Of a DNA stretch of 64,000 nt, positions 9,627 to 17,330 are shown in pieces. The stretch's first letter is position 1. Each line of letters opens with the position of its first letter. The stretch is from Streptomyces sp. CG1 (GTDB lineage Bacteria > Actinomycetota > Actinomycetes > Streptomycetales > Streptomycetaceae). The position numbers were made by a program, and so were the translations under genes. Location of the stretch: the NCBI RefSeq assembly GCF_041080625.1, contig NZ_CP163518.1, forward strand, positions 10,161,501 through 10,225,500. The letters run 5' to 3'. The notes below the pieces were generated by a model. It saw nothing but the letters and a program-made list of their open reading frames with translations, searched no databases and was not told where the DNA came from.

Positions 9627-10331
9627 ATGAAGGACACCGCATGCCCCGGGGCGGTGCTGGTCGTCGACGACGACGCGGCGATCCGGCGGTCGCTGGAGCG
9701 CGGCCTCCGGCTCAACGGCTTCGTGGTGCGGACCGCCGCCGACGGTCCCGCGGCGCTCGCCACGATCGGGCAGGCACCGCCCGACGTCCTGGTGCTCGAC
9801 GTGTCCATGCCCGGGATGAGCGGCATCGAGGTGTGCACCCGGCTGCGCGGCTCCGGCCGGGACCTGCCCGTGCTCATGCTCTCCGCCCTCGACGAGACCG
9901 CCGACCGGATCGCCGGACTCCAGGCGGGCGGCGACGACTACCTCGTCAAGCCGTTCGCCCTGCAGGAGCTGGTACTGCGGCTGCACGCGCTGCTGCGCCG
10001 CCGGCCGCCCACCGACCGGGCGGCGCTGCGGGTGGCGGACCTGGTCATCGACCCCGGGGCGCGCACCGTCGAGCGGGCCGGCCATCCGCTGGAGCTGACC
10101 CGGCGCGAGTTCGAACTCCTCGAGGTGCTCGCGCGCAACGCCGGACTCGTCCTCACCCGCGACCAGCTCCTGGAACGGGTGTGGGGCTATGACTTCGACG
10201 TGCGCACCGACGCCGTCGACACGTTCGTCAGCTATCTGCGGCGCAAGCTCGAGGCGGACGGTCACGCGCGGCTGATCCACACCGTGCGCGGAGTCGGGTT
10301 CGTGCTCAGGGAAGCCCGGGACACACCGTGA
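9627..10331 (+). CDS. OmpR/PhoB-family response regulator
   Basis: This 234-residue regulator has an N-terminal receiver domain (about 8-120) with the acidic pocket D14-D16, phospho-acceptor D58 in VLVLDVSMPGMSG and the conserved Lys in YLVKPF. A C-terminal winged helix follows (about 135-230), with ELTRREFELLEVL and the DTFVSYLRRKLE recognition region. It is preceded by GAGGGTGG close to the ATG. The stop overlaps the kinase start by four bases (GTGA), so the two are translationally coupled. Downstream secreted and lipoprotein genes suggest an envelope-related regulon, but that is only positional. Confidence 0.9.
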   Translation: MKDTACPGAVLVVDDDAAIRRSLERGLRLNGFVVRTAADGPAALATIGQAPPDVLVLDVSMPGMSGIEVCTRLRGSGRDLPVLMLSALDETADRIAGLQAGGDDYLVKPFALQELVLRLHALLRRRPPTDRAALRVADLVIDPGARTVERAGHPLELTRREFELLEVLARNAGLVLTRDQLLERVWGYDFDVRTDAVDTFVSYLRRKLEADGHARLIHTVRGVGFVLREARDTP

Positions 10332-11791
10332 GACTCTCCACACGTATCGGCCTCGCCGTCGGCTGCACCGTCCCGCTGCTGGTGCTGGCCTCCGGCTGGC
10401 TGCTGATGAACCTGGTCGCCCGCGATCTGCACCGCGCCGAGGACCAGCATCTGCGGCAGCGGGCCACCGCCATCGCCCCGGACGCCCGGTTGCTGCTGCG
10501 GGCCTCGGAGAACGGCCGGCCCAAGGCCGCCGACACCAGGGAACGCAGACTGTTCAGCGCGGCCCTCGACGTCGGCGTACGTGTCGACGGACCGGTCGCC
10601 GACTTCAGCGGCGGCCCCCAGCCCGGCCCGTCCGTGACCCTCCCGGCGCGCACCACCGGACCGGTCACCGTCCGCGACGGCGCCCGCAGCTGGCGCGCCC
10701 TGGCCCGGCCCATACGGGGTGCCACCGTGACCGGCACCCTGTGGGTCTTCTCGCCCGACACCGCCGACCGCGCCCAGATCCCGCTCGTACGCAACCGCGT
10801 CAACCTCACGGCGCTCCTCGCCGCACCCCTGTCCGGACTGCTCGCCTGGGGCCTGGCCGCCGGGGTGAGCGCCCCGCTGCGCCGTCTCACCCGCCGCACC
10901 GCCGGCCTCGACCCGCGCACCTGCGGCGCCCGGCCGGACGAGCGGCGCACCGGAGTGACCGAGGTCGACGAGCTGGCCGCCACCCTACGGACCGTCCTCG
11001 CCCGCTACGACGAACAGGCCGCCCGCACCGCCGAGGCCCTGGACACCGCCCGCTCCTTCTCCTCCGCCGCGGCGCACGAGCTGCGCACCCCGCTGATGAG
11101 CATGGGCACCAACCTCGACATCCTCACCGACCACCCGGGCCTGCCCGCACCCGACCGCACCGAGGTCCTCGCCGACCTGCGAAGCGAACACGCCCGGATG
11201 CAGGGCCTGTTGGCGATGCTGCGCGAGCTGGGCCGTGGGGACCTGGTGGAGGCGGAGGCTTTCCGCCGTGTCGACCTCGCCGACGTGGCGGACGCGGCCG
11301 TCGCCGAGGCCCGCCGCCGGGCCCCGGACGCCGAGATCACCCTGGACGCCGCCCCCGGGCTCACGGTGCACGGCTGGGAACCGGGCCTGAGGCTGCTCCT
11401 GGACAACCTGCTCGGCAACGCGCTGGCCCACGGCCGGGACGCGCAGGGCCGGGCACGGCTCCGCGTGGGGGTGCGCACGACGGCGGACCAGGTGCTGATC
11501 ACCGTGGACGACCAGGGGCCCGGTGTGCCGCCCGACGCCCGGCGCGGGATCTTCGAGCGGTTCCAGCGCGGCCCGGACAGCGCGGGCTCCGGGCTCGGCC
11601 TCACCCTCGTCGCCCAGCAGGCGGCGCTGCACCGGGGAAGCGTCGGCGTGACGGACGGACCGGACGGCGTCGGCGCCCGCTTCGAGGTGCGGCTGCCCTC
11701 GGGCGGCGGCGGACTGCCGGACCGACGCGACTGGCTGATCGGCACAGCCGGGGCAAATCGGTCACAGAGTTTCCCCAAAGACACTCCCTAG
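10328..11791 (+). CDS. Membrane sensor histidine kinase (HisKA type)
   Basis: This 487-residue kinase starts at the GTG overlapping the regulator's stop. It has a first membrane helix (about 9-35), an extracytoplasmic sensor loop (about 36-150), a second membrane helix (about 157-180) and a HAMP-like linker. The dimerisation/phospho-acceptor segment is FSSAAAHELRTPL, with H250 as the phosphorylated residue. A HATPase domain follows with LLDNLLGNALAHG (N box), DDQGPGVPP (G1) and GSGLGLTLV (G2). Phosphate would pass to D58 of the upstream regulator. The signal is unknown. Confidence 0.9.
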   Translation: MRLSTRIGLAVGCTVPLLVLASGWLLMNLVARDLHRAEDQHLRQRATAIAPDARLLLRASENGRPKAADTRERRLFSAALDVGVRVDGPVADFSGGPQPGPSVTLPARTTGPVTVRDGARSWRALARPIRGATVTGTLWVFSPDTADRAQIPLVRNRVNLTALLAAPLSGLLAWGLAAGVSAPLRRLTRRTAGLDPRTCGARPDERRTGVTEVDELAATLRTVLARYDEQAARTAEALDTARSFSSAAAHELRTPLMSMGTNLDILTDHPGLPAPDRTEVLADLRSEHARMQGLLAMLRELGRGDLVEAEAFRRVDLADVADAAVAEARRRAPDAEITLDAAPGLTVHGWEPGLRLLLDNLLGNALAHGRDAQGRARLRVGVRTTADQVLITVDDQGPGVPPDARRGIFERFQRGPDSAGSGLGLTLVAQQAALHRGSVGVTDGPDGVGARFEVRLPSGGGGLPDRRDWLIGTAGANRSQSFPKDTP

Positions 11792-11847
11792 CCTCCCTCG
11801 CGAGGGACGGGCCACTTGGCCGTCCGGGGAAGTGAACGGAGAGGCAG

Positions 11848-12279
11848 ATGGACGTACGACGACGGACGCGCACGCTGGTCGCGGGGCTCGCCGTGACTGC
11901 GGCGCTGGCCGGCACGGCGGGAGCGGCCTCCGCGGCCGACGACACCACCGGCGTGAAGCCGGCCGGCAGCACGACCGGCGCGAAGCCGGCCGGTGACGGG
12001 GCCCGCGCGCTGTGCAAGCGGCTGCCGAAGATCGACCGCCGTATCGAACGGGCCCTGAAGCGGCTCGACGCCGGCGCCGGACGGCGCGGCTCGGTGGCGC
12101 GGCTGGAGAAGCGCGTCGACAACGCGAAGAAGGCCGGCCACACCGCGATCGCCACCTACCTCCAGAACCGGCTGGACTTCCGCAAGTCGCTGCGCACCAA
12201 CCTGGAGCAGCGCCAGAAGGACCTGACGGCCGTCAAGACCTGGTGCCAGGCCAACGGCAACGGGAAGGCGACCGGCTGA
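11848..12279 (+). CDS. Secreted protein of unknown function, helical
   Basis: This 143-residue product has a clear Sec signal peptide (MDVRRRTR, a hydrophobic core to about residue 25, and ASA-AD at about 29/30). A KPAGSTTGAKPAGDG low-complexity spacer follows. The mature domain is Lys/Arg-rich and helical, with two cysteines (in ALCKRLP and KTWCQAN) that could form a disulfide. I do not recognise a family with certainty; similar small secreted helical proteins are common next to Streptomyces two-component systems. The start has GGAGAGG upstream. Its stop overlaps the start of the next gene (TGATG). Confidence 0.7.
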   Translation: MDVRRRTRTLVAGLAVTAALAGTAGAASAADDTTGVKPAGSTTGAKPAGDGARALCKRLPKIDRRIERALKRLDAGAGRRGSVARLEKRVDNAKKAGHTAIATYLQNRLDFRKSLRTNLEQRQKDLTAVKTWCQANGNGKATG

Positions 12280-12509
12280 TGCGGGCCCGGCGCCTGCTCC
12301 TCGCGGCGGCGGCCACCGCGCTGGTCGCGCTCGCCGCCGGCTGCGCCCACCACGACGGCGCCTCCCCGAAGGCCCCGTCCGGCACCGCGTCCGCCACGGC
12401 GCCGTCCGCCGGGCCCTCCCAAGTCGCGGAGATGCAGAAGAAGGTGGACGCGGCCCAGTCCGCGGCCGCCGCGGCCGACCGGGACGCGACGAGCCCCGCC
12501 GACCGCTGA
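12279..12509 (+). CDS. Small lipoprotein
   Basis: The 76-residue product begins at an ATG sharing one base with the preceding stop codon, so it is translationally coupled. The N-terminus is a lipoprotein signal: basic MRARR, a hydrophobic alanine/leucine core and the lipobox LAAGC, with Cys at about residue 23. The remainder is Ala/Ser/Pro-rich with a short helical QMQKKVDAAQSAA-like stretch, so it is probably an extended surface-anchored peptide. It is likely to work with the secreted protein encoded just upstream. No enzymatic motif is visible. Confidence 0.65.
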   Translation: MRARRLLLAAAATALVALAAGCAHHDGASPKAPSGTASATAPSAGPSQVAEMQKKVDAAQSAAAAADRDATSPADR

Positions 12510-12516
12510 CCCGAGC

Positions 12517-12540
12517 GGGGAGCGCCACCCGGCGCTCCCC
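12517..12540 (+). terminator. Perfect 10-bp hairpin terminator
   Basis: GGGGAGCGCC at 12517-12526 and GGCGCTCCCC at 12531-12540 form a perfect 10-bp GC-rich stem with an ACCC loop, seven bases after the lipoprotein stop codon. It ends the two-component/secreted-protein transcription unit. Confidence 0.75.
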
Positions 12541-12615
12541 GCCCGGCCGTGGAGCCGGCCGCAGCCCCGGGGTGAGTCTCGCGCCCGTCCCTGGACCACC
12601 GCCAGGCGATGCCTT

Positions 12616-12720
12616 GAAGCGCGCCGCCGGTTCGCCGCGTGAGCGGACGCCGAGTTCGGCGTGGACGTGCGTGAGGTGGGTGGTACGCCAGGTCTCCTGC
12701 TGGACGCGCTCACCGAGCAG
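12616..12720 (-). pseudogene. Remnant of a LuxR-type helix-turn-helix C-terminus
   Basis: Reading the minus strand, this stretch encodes HLTHVHAELGVRSR followed by AARF. It closely resembles the recognition helix and tail of LuxR/NarL DNA-binding domains (typically HLTHIYAKLGVRSR). The upstream part of the domain and the rest of the protein are missing, no start exists, and it lies just after the stop of the neighbouring tetR gene, in the same frame. I read it as a decayed regulator fragment; the match is by eye only. The remaining bases of the 12541-12768 gap show nothing else. Confidence 0.4.
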
Positions 12721-12768
12721 ACGTGCGCCCCGGGGCCCGCGACGAAGCCGCCGCCGGCAGCGCAGCGC

Positions 12769-13347
12769 TCACGTGCCCGGTGCGCCGGTGCGCAGGCCCG
12801 CCATGACCAGGTCGAGGAGTCGGGTGGCGCGTGAGCGCCAGTCGTCGTGCGGGTCCAGCTGCCAGAGGCCCGCGATGGCGAGCATGAAGTCCTCCGCGGT
12901 GACTCCGGGCCGGATGGTGCCGGCGTCGTCATTGGCGCGCAGCAGGAGTTCCGCCGCGGCCGTCACCGGCGTGTGGGGCGGCTTCGCCGGGCCGCCCGGT
13001 GCGCCGGTGACCTGCCGGATCGCACCGGCCAGGCCGGCCTTGGCCATGGCGAACTCGGCGAGCCGGTCCATCCAGGCGCGCAGGGCCTCGTCGGGTGCCC
13101 GGGTCTGGAGCAGATGGGTCGCGCTGTCGGCGACCTGCTGCATCTCGTGGCGGTAGATCTCGAGGACGAGTGATTCGCGGTTGGGGAAGTTGCGGTAGAA
13201 CGTCCCCTGCCCGACCCCGGCCTTCTTCGCGATCACGCTCAGCGGGGTGTCCGCGCACCGCGACAGTTCGGCGAGTGCCACCTCCAGGATGCGCTCGCGG
13301 TTGCGCTGCGCGTCCGAGCGCCGGGGTGAGTCCTTCTGCTGGGGCAC
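12769..13347 (-). CDS. TetR family repressor, divergent from the molybdenum oxidoreductase operon
   Basis: This 192-residue protein has a TetR helix-turn-helix at about residues 14-60: RNRERILEVALAEL, then LSVIAKKAGVGQGTFYRNFP. A helical ligand domain follows, with a C-terminal block (LAIAGLWQLDPHDDWRSRATRLLDLVMAGL) typical of actinobacterial SbtR/YbjK-like repressors. It is divergently arranged with the paoABCD-like operon. The intergenic region holds two copies of a perfect 14-bp palindrome, so it very probably represses that operon and itself. The inducer would be an aldehyde or N-heterocycle if it reports the enzyme's substrate, which is inference. Confidence 0.85.
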   Translation of the reverse strand: MPQQKDSPRRSDAQRNRERILEVALAELSRCADTPLSVIAKKAGVGQGTFYRNFPNRESLVLEIYRHEMQQVADSATHLLQTRAPDEALRAWMDRLAEFAMAKAGLAGAIRQVTGAPGGPAKPPHTPVTAAAELLLRANDDAGTIRPGVTAEDFMLAIAGLWQLDPHDDWRSRATRLLDLVMAGLRTGAPGT

Positions 13348-13391
13348 TCGTCCTCCTCGAGAGTTCGTGGCCGAACCTCGCTCTTGCTAAC

Positions 13392-13436
13392 CGGACAGCT
13401 GTCCGTTACGTTTCACAGGTAGCGGACAGCTGTCCG
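13392..13436. promoter_or_regulatory. Tandem palindromic operators CGGACAGCTGTCCG
   Basis: The perfect 14-bp palindrome CGGACAGCTGTCCG occurs at 13392-13405 and again at 13423-13436, centre to centre 31 bp (about three helical turns). The outer half-sites extend to AACCGGACAG on the left copy and CTGTCCGGTT on the right copy, so the pair is itself symmetric. It lies between a divergent tetR gene and the oxidoreductase operon, as expected for a TetR operator with two dimers on one DNA face. Confidence 0.8.
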
Positions 13437-13624
13437 GTTGCGTCCACCATAGCTGCGGACGTGACCCTACGGCAGCCCGCAGCTGCCACCTTTTTCGGTC
13501 CCGGCGTCCCGCATATGCGCCCCACCCCGCGGCACAGACCCGCACCACGCACTCCCCGCGCAGCCCAACGACCCGGGCAGCCGGTTCCCGCCCGTCTGTC
13601 CTGGAAATGCGAAAGAAGCTACTC

Positions 13625-14206
13625 ATGGCCTCATCGACGTCCAGTGTCATCACTTTGAAGATCAACGGCGAGAAGCACACACTGCCCGTCGACCACCGCA
13701 CCACCCTGCTCGACGCCCTGCGCGAGCGCCTCGATCTCACCGGCACCAAGAAGGGCTGTGACCAGGGGCAATGCGGGGCATGTACGGTCCTGCTGGACGG
13801 ACGCCGGGCGGTTGCCTGTCTGCAGCTGGCCGTGGCGGCCGAGGGTCGCGAGATCACCACCATCGAAGGCGTGGCCGACGGTGACCGGCTGCACCCCGTC
13901 CAGCAGGCCTTCCTCGATCTGGACGGCTACCAGTGCGGCTACTGCACTCCGGGGCAGATCTGCTCCGCGATCGGAGTGATCGAGGAGCACGCGGCGGGCT
14001 GGCCGAGCGCCGTCACCGAGGACATCCGCCCCGAAGCGGGGCCGCCCTCCCTGACCGCCGATGAGATCCGGGAGCGGATGAGCGGCAATCTCTGCCGCTG
14101 CAGCGCGTATGTCTCCATTGTCGAGGCGGTGGCCCGCGCGGCGGAAGTCTGCGTGGACGACGGGTCCGTCCGTGCCGTCGCGGAGGCGAAGGAGGCCGTG
14201 GCATGA
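13625..14206 (+). CDS. Aldehyde/xanthine oxidoreductase 2Fe-2S subunit (PaoA-type)
   Basis: This 193-residue iron-sulfur subunit carries two 2Fe-2S clusters. The plant-ferredoxin-type motif GCDQGQCGACTVLLDG is near residues 43-58 with its fourth Cys in AVACLQ. The helical C-terminal domain has CGYCTPGQICS near residue 103 and NLCRCSAY near residue 157. It shuttles electrons from the Mo site to FAD. ATG 13625 is preferred because AGAAG lies six bases upstream; ATG 13607 would add six residues. Unlike E. coli PaoA there is no Tat signal, so the complex is probably cytoplasmic. Its stop overlaps the next ATG by four bases (ATGA). Confidence 0.88.
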   Translation: MASSTSSVITLKINGEKHTLPVDHRTTLLDALRERLDLTGTKKGCDQGQCGACTVLLDGRRAVACLQLAVAAEGREITTIEGVADGDRLHPVQQAFLDLDGYQCGYCTPGQICSAIGVIEEHAAGWPSAVTEDIRPEAGPPSLTADEIRERMSGNLCRCSAYVSIVEAVARAAEVCVDDGSVRAVAEAKEAVA

Positions 14207-15195
14207 GGGAGTTCGACTATCAGCGGGCCTTCGACGTCGCCGGCGCCGTCGCCCTGCTCGGCGCCGACCCGGACACCCGTTTCCTCGGTGGCGGCACCAA
14301 CCTCGTCGACCTCATGAAGACCGGTGTCGAGCGGCCCGCCCGGCTCGTCGACATCCGTGAACTCCCGCTCGACGGGATCGAGTCGACGCCCGAGGGCGGC
14401 CTGCACATCGGGGCCACTGTCACCAACGGCGACCTGGCCGCCCATCCGGAGGTCCGGCGCCGCTACCCGGCGCTCGCGCAGGCGGTGCTGGCCGGCGCGT
14501 CCGGGCAGCTGCGCAACATGGCCACGGTCGGCGGAAATCTGCTGCAGCGCACCCGCTGCGGTTACTTCACCGACGTCACCCGCCCCTGCAACAAGCGGGA
14601 GCCCGGCAGCGGTTGCCCCGCCATCACAGGTGAACACCACAACCATGCCATCCTGGGCGCGTCCGACCACTGTGTGGCCGTACACCCCTCGGACATGGCC
14701 GTCGCCCTCGCCGCCTTCGATGCCGTCGTGCACTTCGAAACGGCGGACGGGCCGGGTGAGTTGGCGCTGACAGACTTCTATCTGCCCGTCGGGGACACCC
14801 CGCACCGCGAGACCGCCCTGCCGCCCGGCGCGCTGATCACCGGTGTCACGCTGCCGCCCGCCCCGGTGGCCGCCCACTCCCGCTACCGCAAGGTCCGCGA
14901 GCGCGCGTCGTACGCGTTCGCCCTCGGCTCCCTCGCCGCCGCGCTCGACGTGCGTGACGGCGTCGTCCGGGACGTGCGTCTTGCCCTCGGCGCCGTCGCC
15001 TCCCGCCCCTGGCGGGCCGTCGCGGCCGAACGGGTCCTGATCGGCGCGCCGGCCGACGCCGAGACCTATGCCGCCGCGGCGGACGCCGAGCTGGCGGCGG
15101 CGCGACCGCTGCCGCACAACCGATACAAAGTGGACCTCATCCGTAACGTCATGGTGGCCGTCCTGTCCGAACTCGCCGAGGAGACCGCACGATGA
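14203..15195 (+). CDS. FAD-binding subunit with extra 4Fe-4S motif (PaoB-type)
   Basis: This 330-residue FAD subunit (CoxM/PaoB family) has the FAD-binding segments FLGGGTNLVDLMKTGV (about 28) and NMATVGGNLLQRTRCGYF (about 105). The block RCGYFTDVTRPCNKREPGSG followed by C (about residues 117-138) is the 4Fe-4S insertion that marks PaoB/YagS proteins and is absent from ordinary xanthine dehydrogenase FAD subunits. The family also contains HCVAVHPSDMAVAL. It overlaps both neighbours by four bases, indicating a tightly coupled operon producing equal amounts of subunits. Confidence 0.88.
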   Translation: MREFDYQRAFDVAGAVALLGADPDTRFLGGGTNLVDLMKTGVERPARLVDIRELPLDGIESTPEGGLHIGATVTNGDLAAHPEVRRRYPALAQAVLAGASGQLRNMATVGGNLLQRTRCGYFTDVTRPCNKREPGSGCPAITGEHHNHAILGASDHCVAVHPSDMAVALAAFDAVVHFETADGPGELALTDFYLPVGDTPHRETALPPGALITGVTLPPAPVAAHSRYRKVRERASYAFALGSLAAALDVRDGVVRDVRLALGAVASRPWRAVAAERVLIGAPADAETYAAAADAELAAARPLPHNRYKVDLIRNVMVAVLSELAEETAR

Positions 15196-17330
15196 CGACC
15201 GTTGCCACCGGAGCACCCGTACGGACGCCCTCCGTCGGCACCGCGCACACCCGTGTCGAGGGCCGGGACAAGGTCACCGGAGCGGCCCGCTACGCCGGTG
15301 AGGTGCCCTTCGCCGGCCTCGCGTACGGCTGGCTGGTGCTGTCCACGGTCGCCCGCGGCCGCATCCGCGCTCTCGACACCGAGCCCGTCCTCGGCATGCC
15401 GGGCGTCCTCGCCGTCCTGGACCACCGCAACTCCCCGCGGGTCGAGACCGACTACACCGGCCTGATGGGCATGCGCCCGGATCCGACCATCGCCGTCTTC
15501 CAGCACGACCGGGTGCCCCACCTGGGCTGGCCGGTGGCACTGGTCGTCGCCGAGACGTCGGAGCAGGCCCGGGAGGCCGCCGAGGCGCTCGTGGTGCACT
15601 ACGAAGCGGAGCCTCACGACGTCGAGTTCGGTGGTGAGCACCCGGACGCCTACCCGGTGGACGGCCACATGCCCGCGGTGACGGAGAAGGGCGACCTGGA
15701 CGCCGCACTGGCCTCCTCGGCCGTCGTCGTGGACGCCGAGTACACGACCCCCGAAGAGCATCACAACCCGATGGAGCCCCATGCGGCGACCGCCCGCTGG
15801 GACGGCGGCCGCCTGGAAGTGATCGACTCCAACCAGGGCGCCACCTGGGTCGTCGGCGAACTCGCCAACCTCTTCTCGCTCGACCCGGCCGCCGTCCGCG
15901 TGCGTTCCGAACACGTCGGCGGCGGCTTCGGCAGCAAGGGCGTACGCGCCCACCAGGTGGCCGCCGTGATGGCCGCGACCGTCCTGCAGCGGCCGGTGCG
16001 GGTCATCCTGACCCGGCGTCAGATGTTCTCGCTGGCCGGCTACCGCAGCCCCACCACCCAGCGCGTCCGGCTCGGTGCCGACGCCGACGGACGGCTGCGC
16101 GCACTGGAGCACCGCTCGCTCAGCCTCACCTCCACGGTGCACGAGTTCATCGAACCGAGCGCCGGGGTGGCCCGGGTGATGTACGACGCCGGTGCGCATC
16201 ACACCGCCAACCGTGTCGTACGGCTGGACGTGCCCACCCCGACGTTCATGCGTGCCCCGGGCGAGGCGCCGGGTTCGTTCGCGCTGGAAGCGGCGCTGGA
16301 CGAACTCGCCGAGAAGTGCGGGATCGACCCGATCGAGCTGCGCCTGCGCAACGAACCCGACAAGGGGCCTGTCTCCGGTCTGCCGTTCGCCGGCCGCAAT
16401 CTGGCCGCCTGCTTCCGGGAGGGCGCCCGCAGGTTCGGCTGGGCGGACCGCGACCCGCGCCCCGGGCTGCGCCGTGACGGCCGCTGGCTGCTCGGAACGG
16501 GGACGGCGGCGGCCTCCTTCCCGTCCGGCGCCGCACCGTCCACCGCGACCGCGACCGCGCACCCGGACGGCACCTTCACCGTGCGGATCTCCGCGGCCGA
16601 CATCGGAACCGGGGCCCGTACCGCGCTGACCCTGGTCGCCGCGGACGCACTGCAGGTGGCGCCGGAGCGGGTCCGCGTGCGCATCGGGGACAGTGACTTC
16701 GGACCGGCGATGATCGCCGGCGGTTCCATGGGCACCCGCTCCTGGTCCTGGGCCATCAAGACCGCGGCCGGCGAACTGCTGGAGCGGCTGGCCCTCGGCG
16801 CCGGCATCCCGCCCGAGGGGATCACGGTGCGATCCGACACCGCCGCGGCCATCGGTGCCCTCGCGCCCGCCGAACGCCACTCCTTCGGCGCCCAGTTCGC
16901 CGAGGTCGCCGTGGACGTCACCACCGGCGAGGTACGCGTGCGGCGCATGCTCGGCATCTTCGCGGCGGGCCGGATCGTCAACCCGCTCACCGCACGCGGG
17001 CAGTTCCTGGGCGGCATGATCTGGGGCATCTCCATGGCTCTGCACGAGGAGGCCGTCCGGGACCGCGCCTCGGGCGGCCACGTCGGCGCCGACCTCGCGG
17101 GCTACCACGTGGCGACGCACGCGGACGTACCCCGGATCGAGGCCGACTGGATCGAGGACACCGACCCCGACGACCCGGTCGGCATCAAGGGCATCGGCGA
17201 GATCGGCATCGTCGGCGCCGCGGCCGCTGTCGCCAACGCGGTCTGGCACGCGACCGGCGCACGCCACCGCAGCCTGCCCATCCGGCCGGACCGCGTCCTG
17301 TCGGCCGCGGCGGGAGCGCCGGATGCTTGA
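15192..17330 (+). CDS. Molybdenum-binding catalytic subunit of aldehyde/xanthine oxidoreductase (PaoC-type)
   Basis: This 712-residue catalytic subunit binds molybdopterin cytosine dinucleotide and hydroxylates aldehydes or N-heterocycles with water as oxygen source. Seen motifs are EEHHNPMEPHAATA (about 185), GGGFGSKG (about 240) in the first Mo domain, FMRAPGEAPGSFALE (about 355), and GIKGIGEIGIVGAAAAVANA near the end, where E670 is the probable catalytic base. The companion FAD subunit's 4Fe-4S motif places it with PaoABC aldehyde oxidoreductases rather than classical xanthine dehydrogenases. Residues needed for purine binding cannot be judged by eye. It starts within the ATGA overlap of the upstream gene. 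Confidence 0.88.
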   Translation: MTTVATGAPVRTPSVGTAHTRVEGRDKVTGAARYAGEVPFAGLAYGWLVLSTVARGRIRALDTEPVLGMPGVLAVLDHRNSPRVETDYTGLMGMRPDPTIAVFQHDRVPHLGWPVALVVAETSEQAREAAEALVVHYEAEPHDVEFGGEHPDAYPVDGHMPAVTEKGDLDAALASSAVVVDAEYTTPEEHHNPMEPHAATARWDGGRLEVIDSNQGATWVVGELANLFSLDPAAVRVRSEHVGGGFGSKGVRAHQVAAVMAATVLQRPVRVILTRRQMFSLAGYRSPTTQRVRLGADADGRLRALEHRSLSLTSTVHEFIEPSAGVARVMYDAGAHHTANRVVRLDVPTPTFMRAPGEAPGSFALEAALDELAEKCGIDPIELRLRNEPDKGPVSGLPFAGRNLAACFREGARRFGWADRDPRPGLRRDGRWLLGTGTAAASFPSGAAPSTATATAHPDGTFTVRISAADIGTGARTALTLVAADALQVAPERVRVRIGDSDFGPAMIAGGSMGTRSWSWAIKTAAGELLERLALGAGIPPEGITVRSDTAAAIGALAPAERHSFGAQFAEVAVDVTTGEVRVRRMLGIFAAGRIVNPLTARGQFLGGMIWGISMALHEEAVRDRASGGHVGADLAGYHVATHADVPRIEADWIEDTDPDDPVGIKGIGEIGIVGAAAAVANAVWHATGARHRSLPIRPDRVLSAAAGAPDA

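Noticed and set aside
12156..12932. Minus-strand open frame spanning the lipoprotein and the tetR 3' end
   Set aside because: It overlaps better supported genes on both sides and has no domain; the only meaningful minus-strand signal there is the short LuxR-like piece in another frame.
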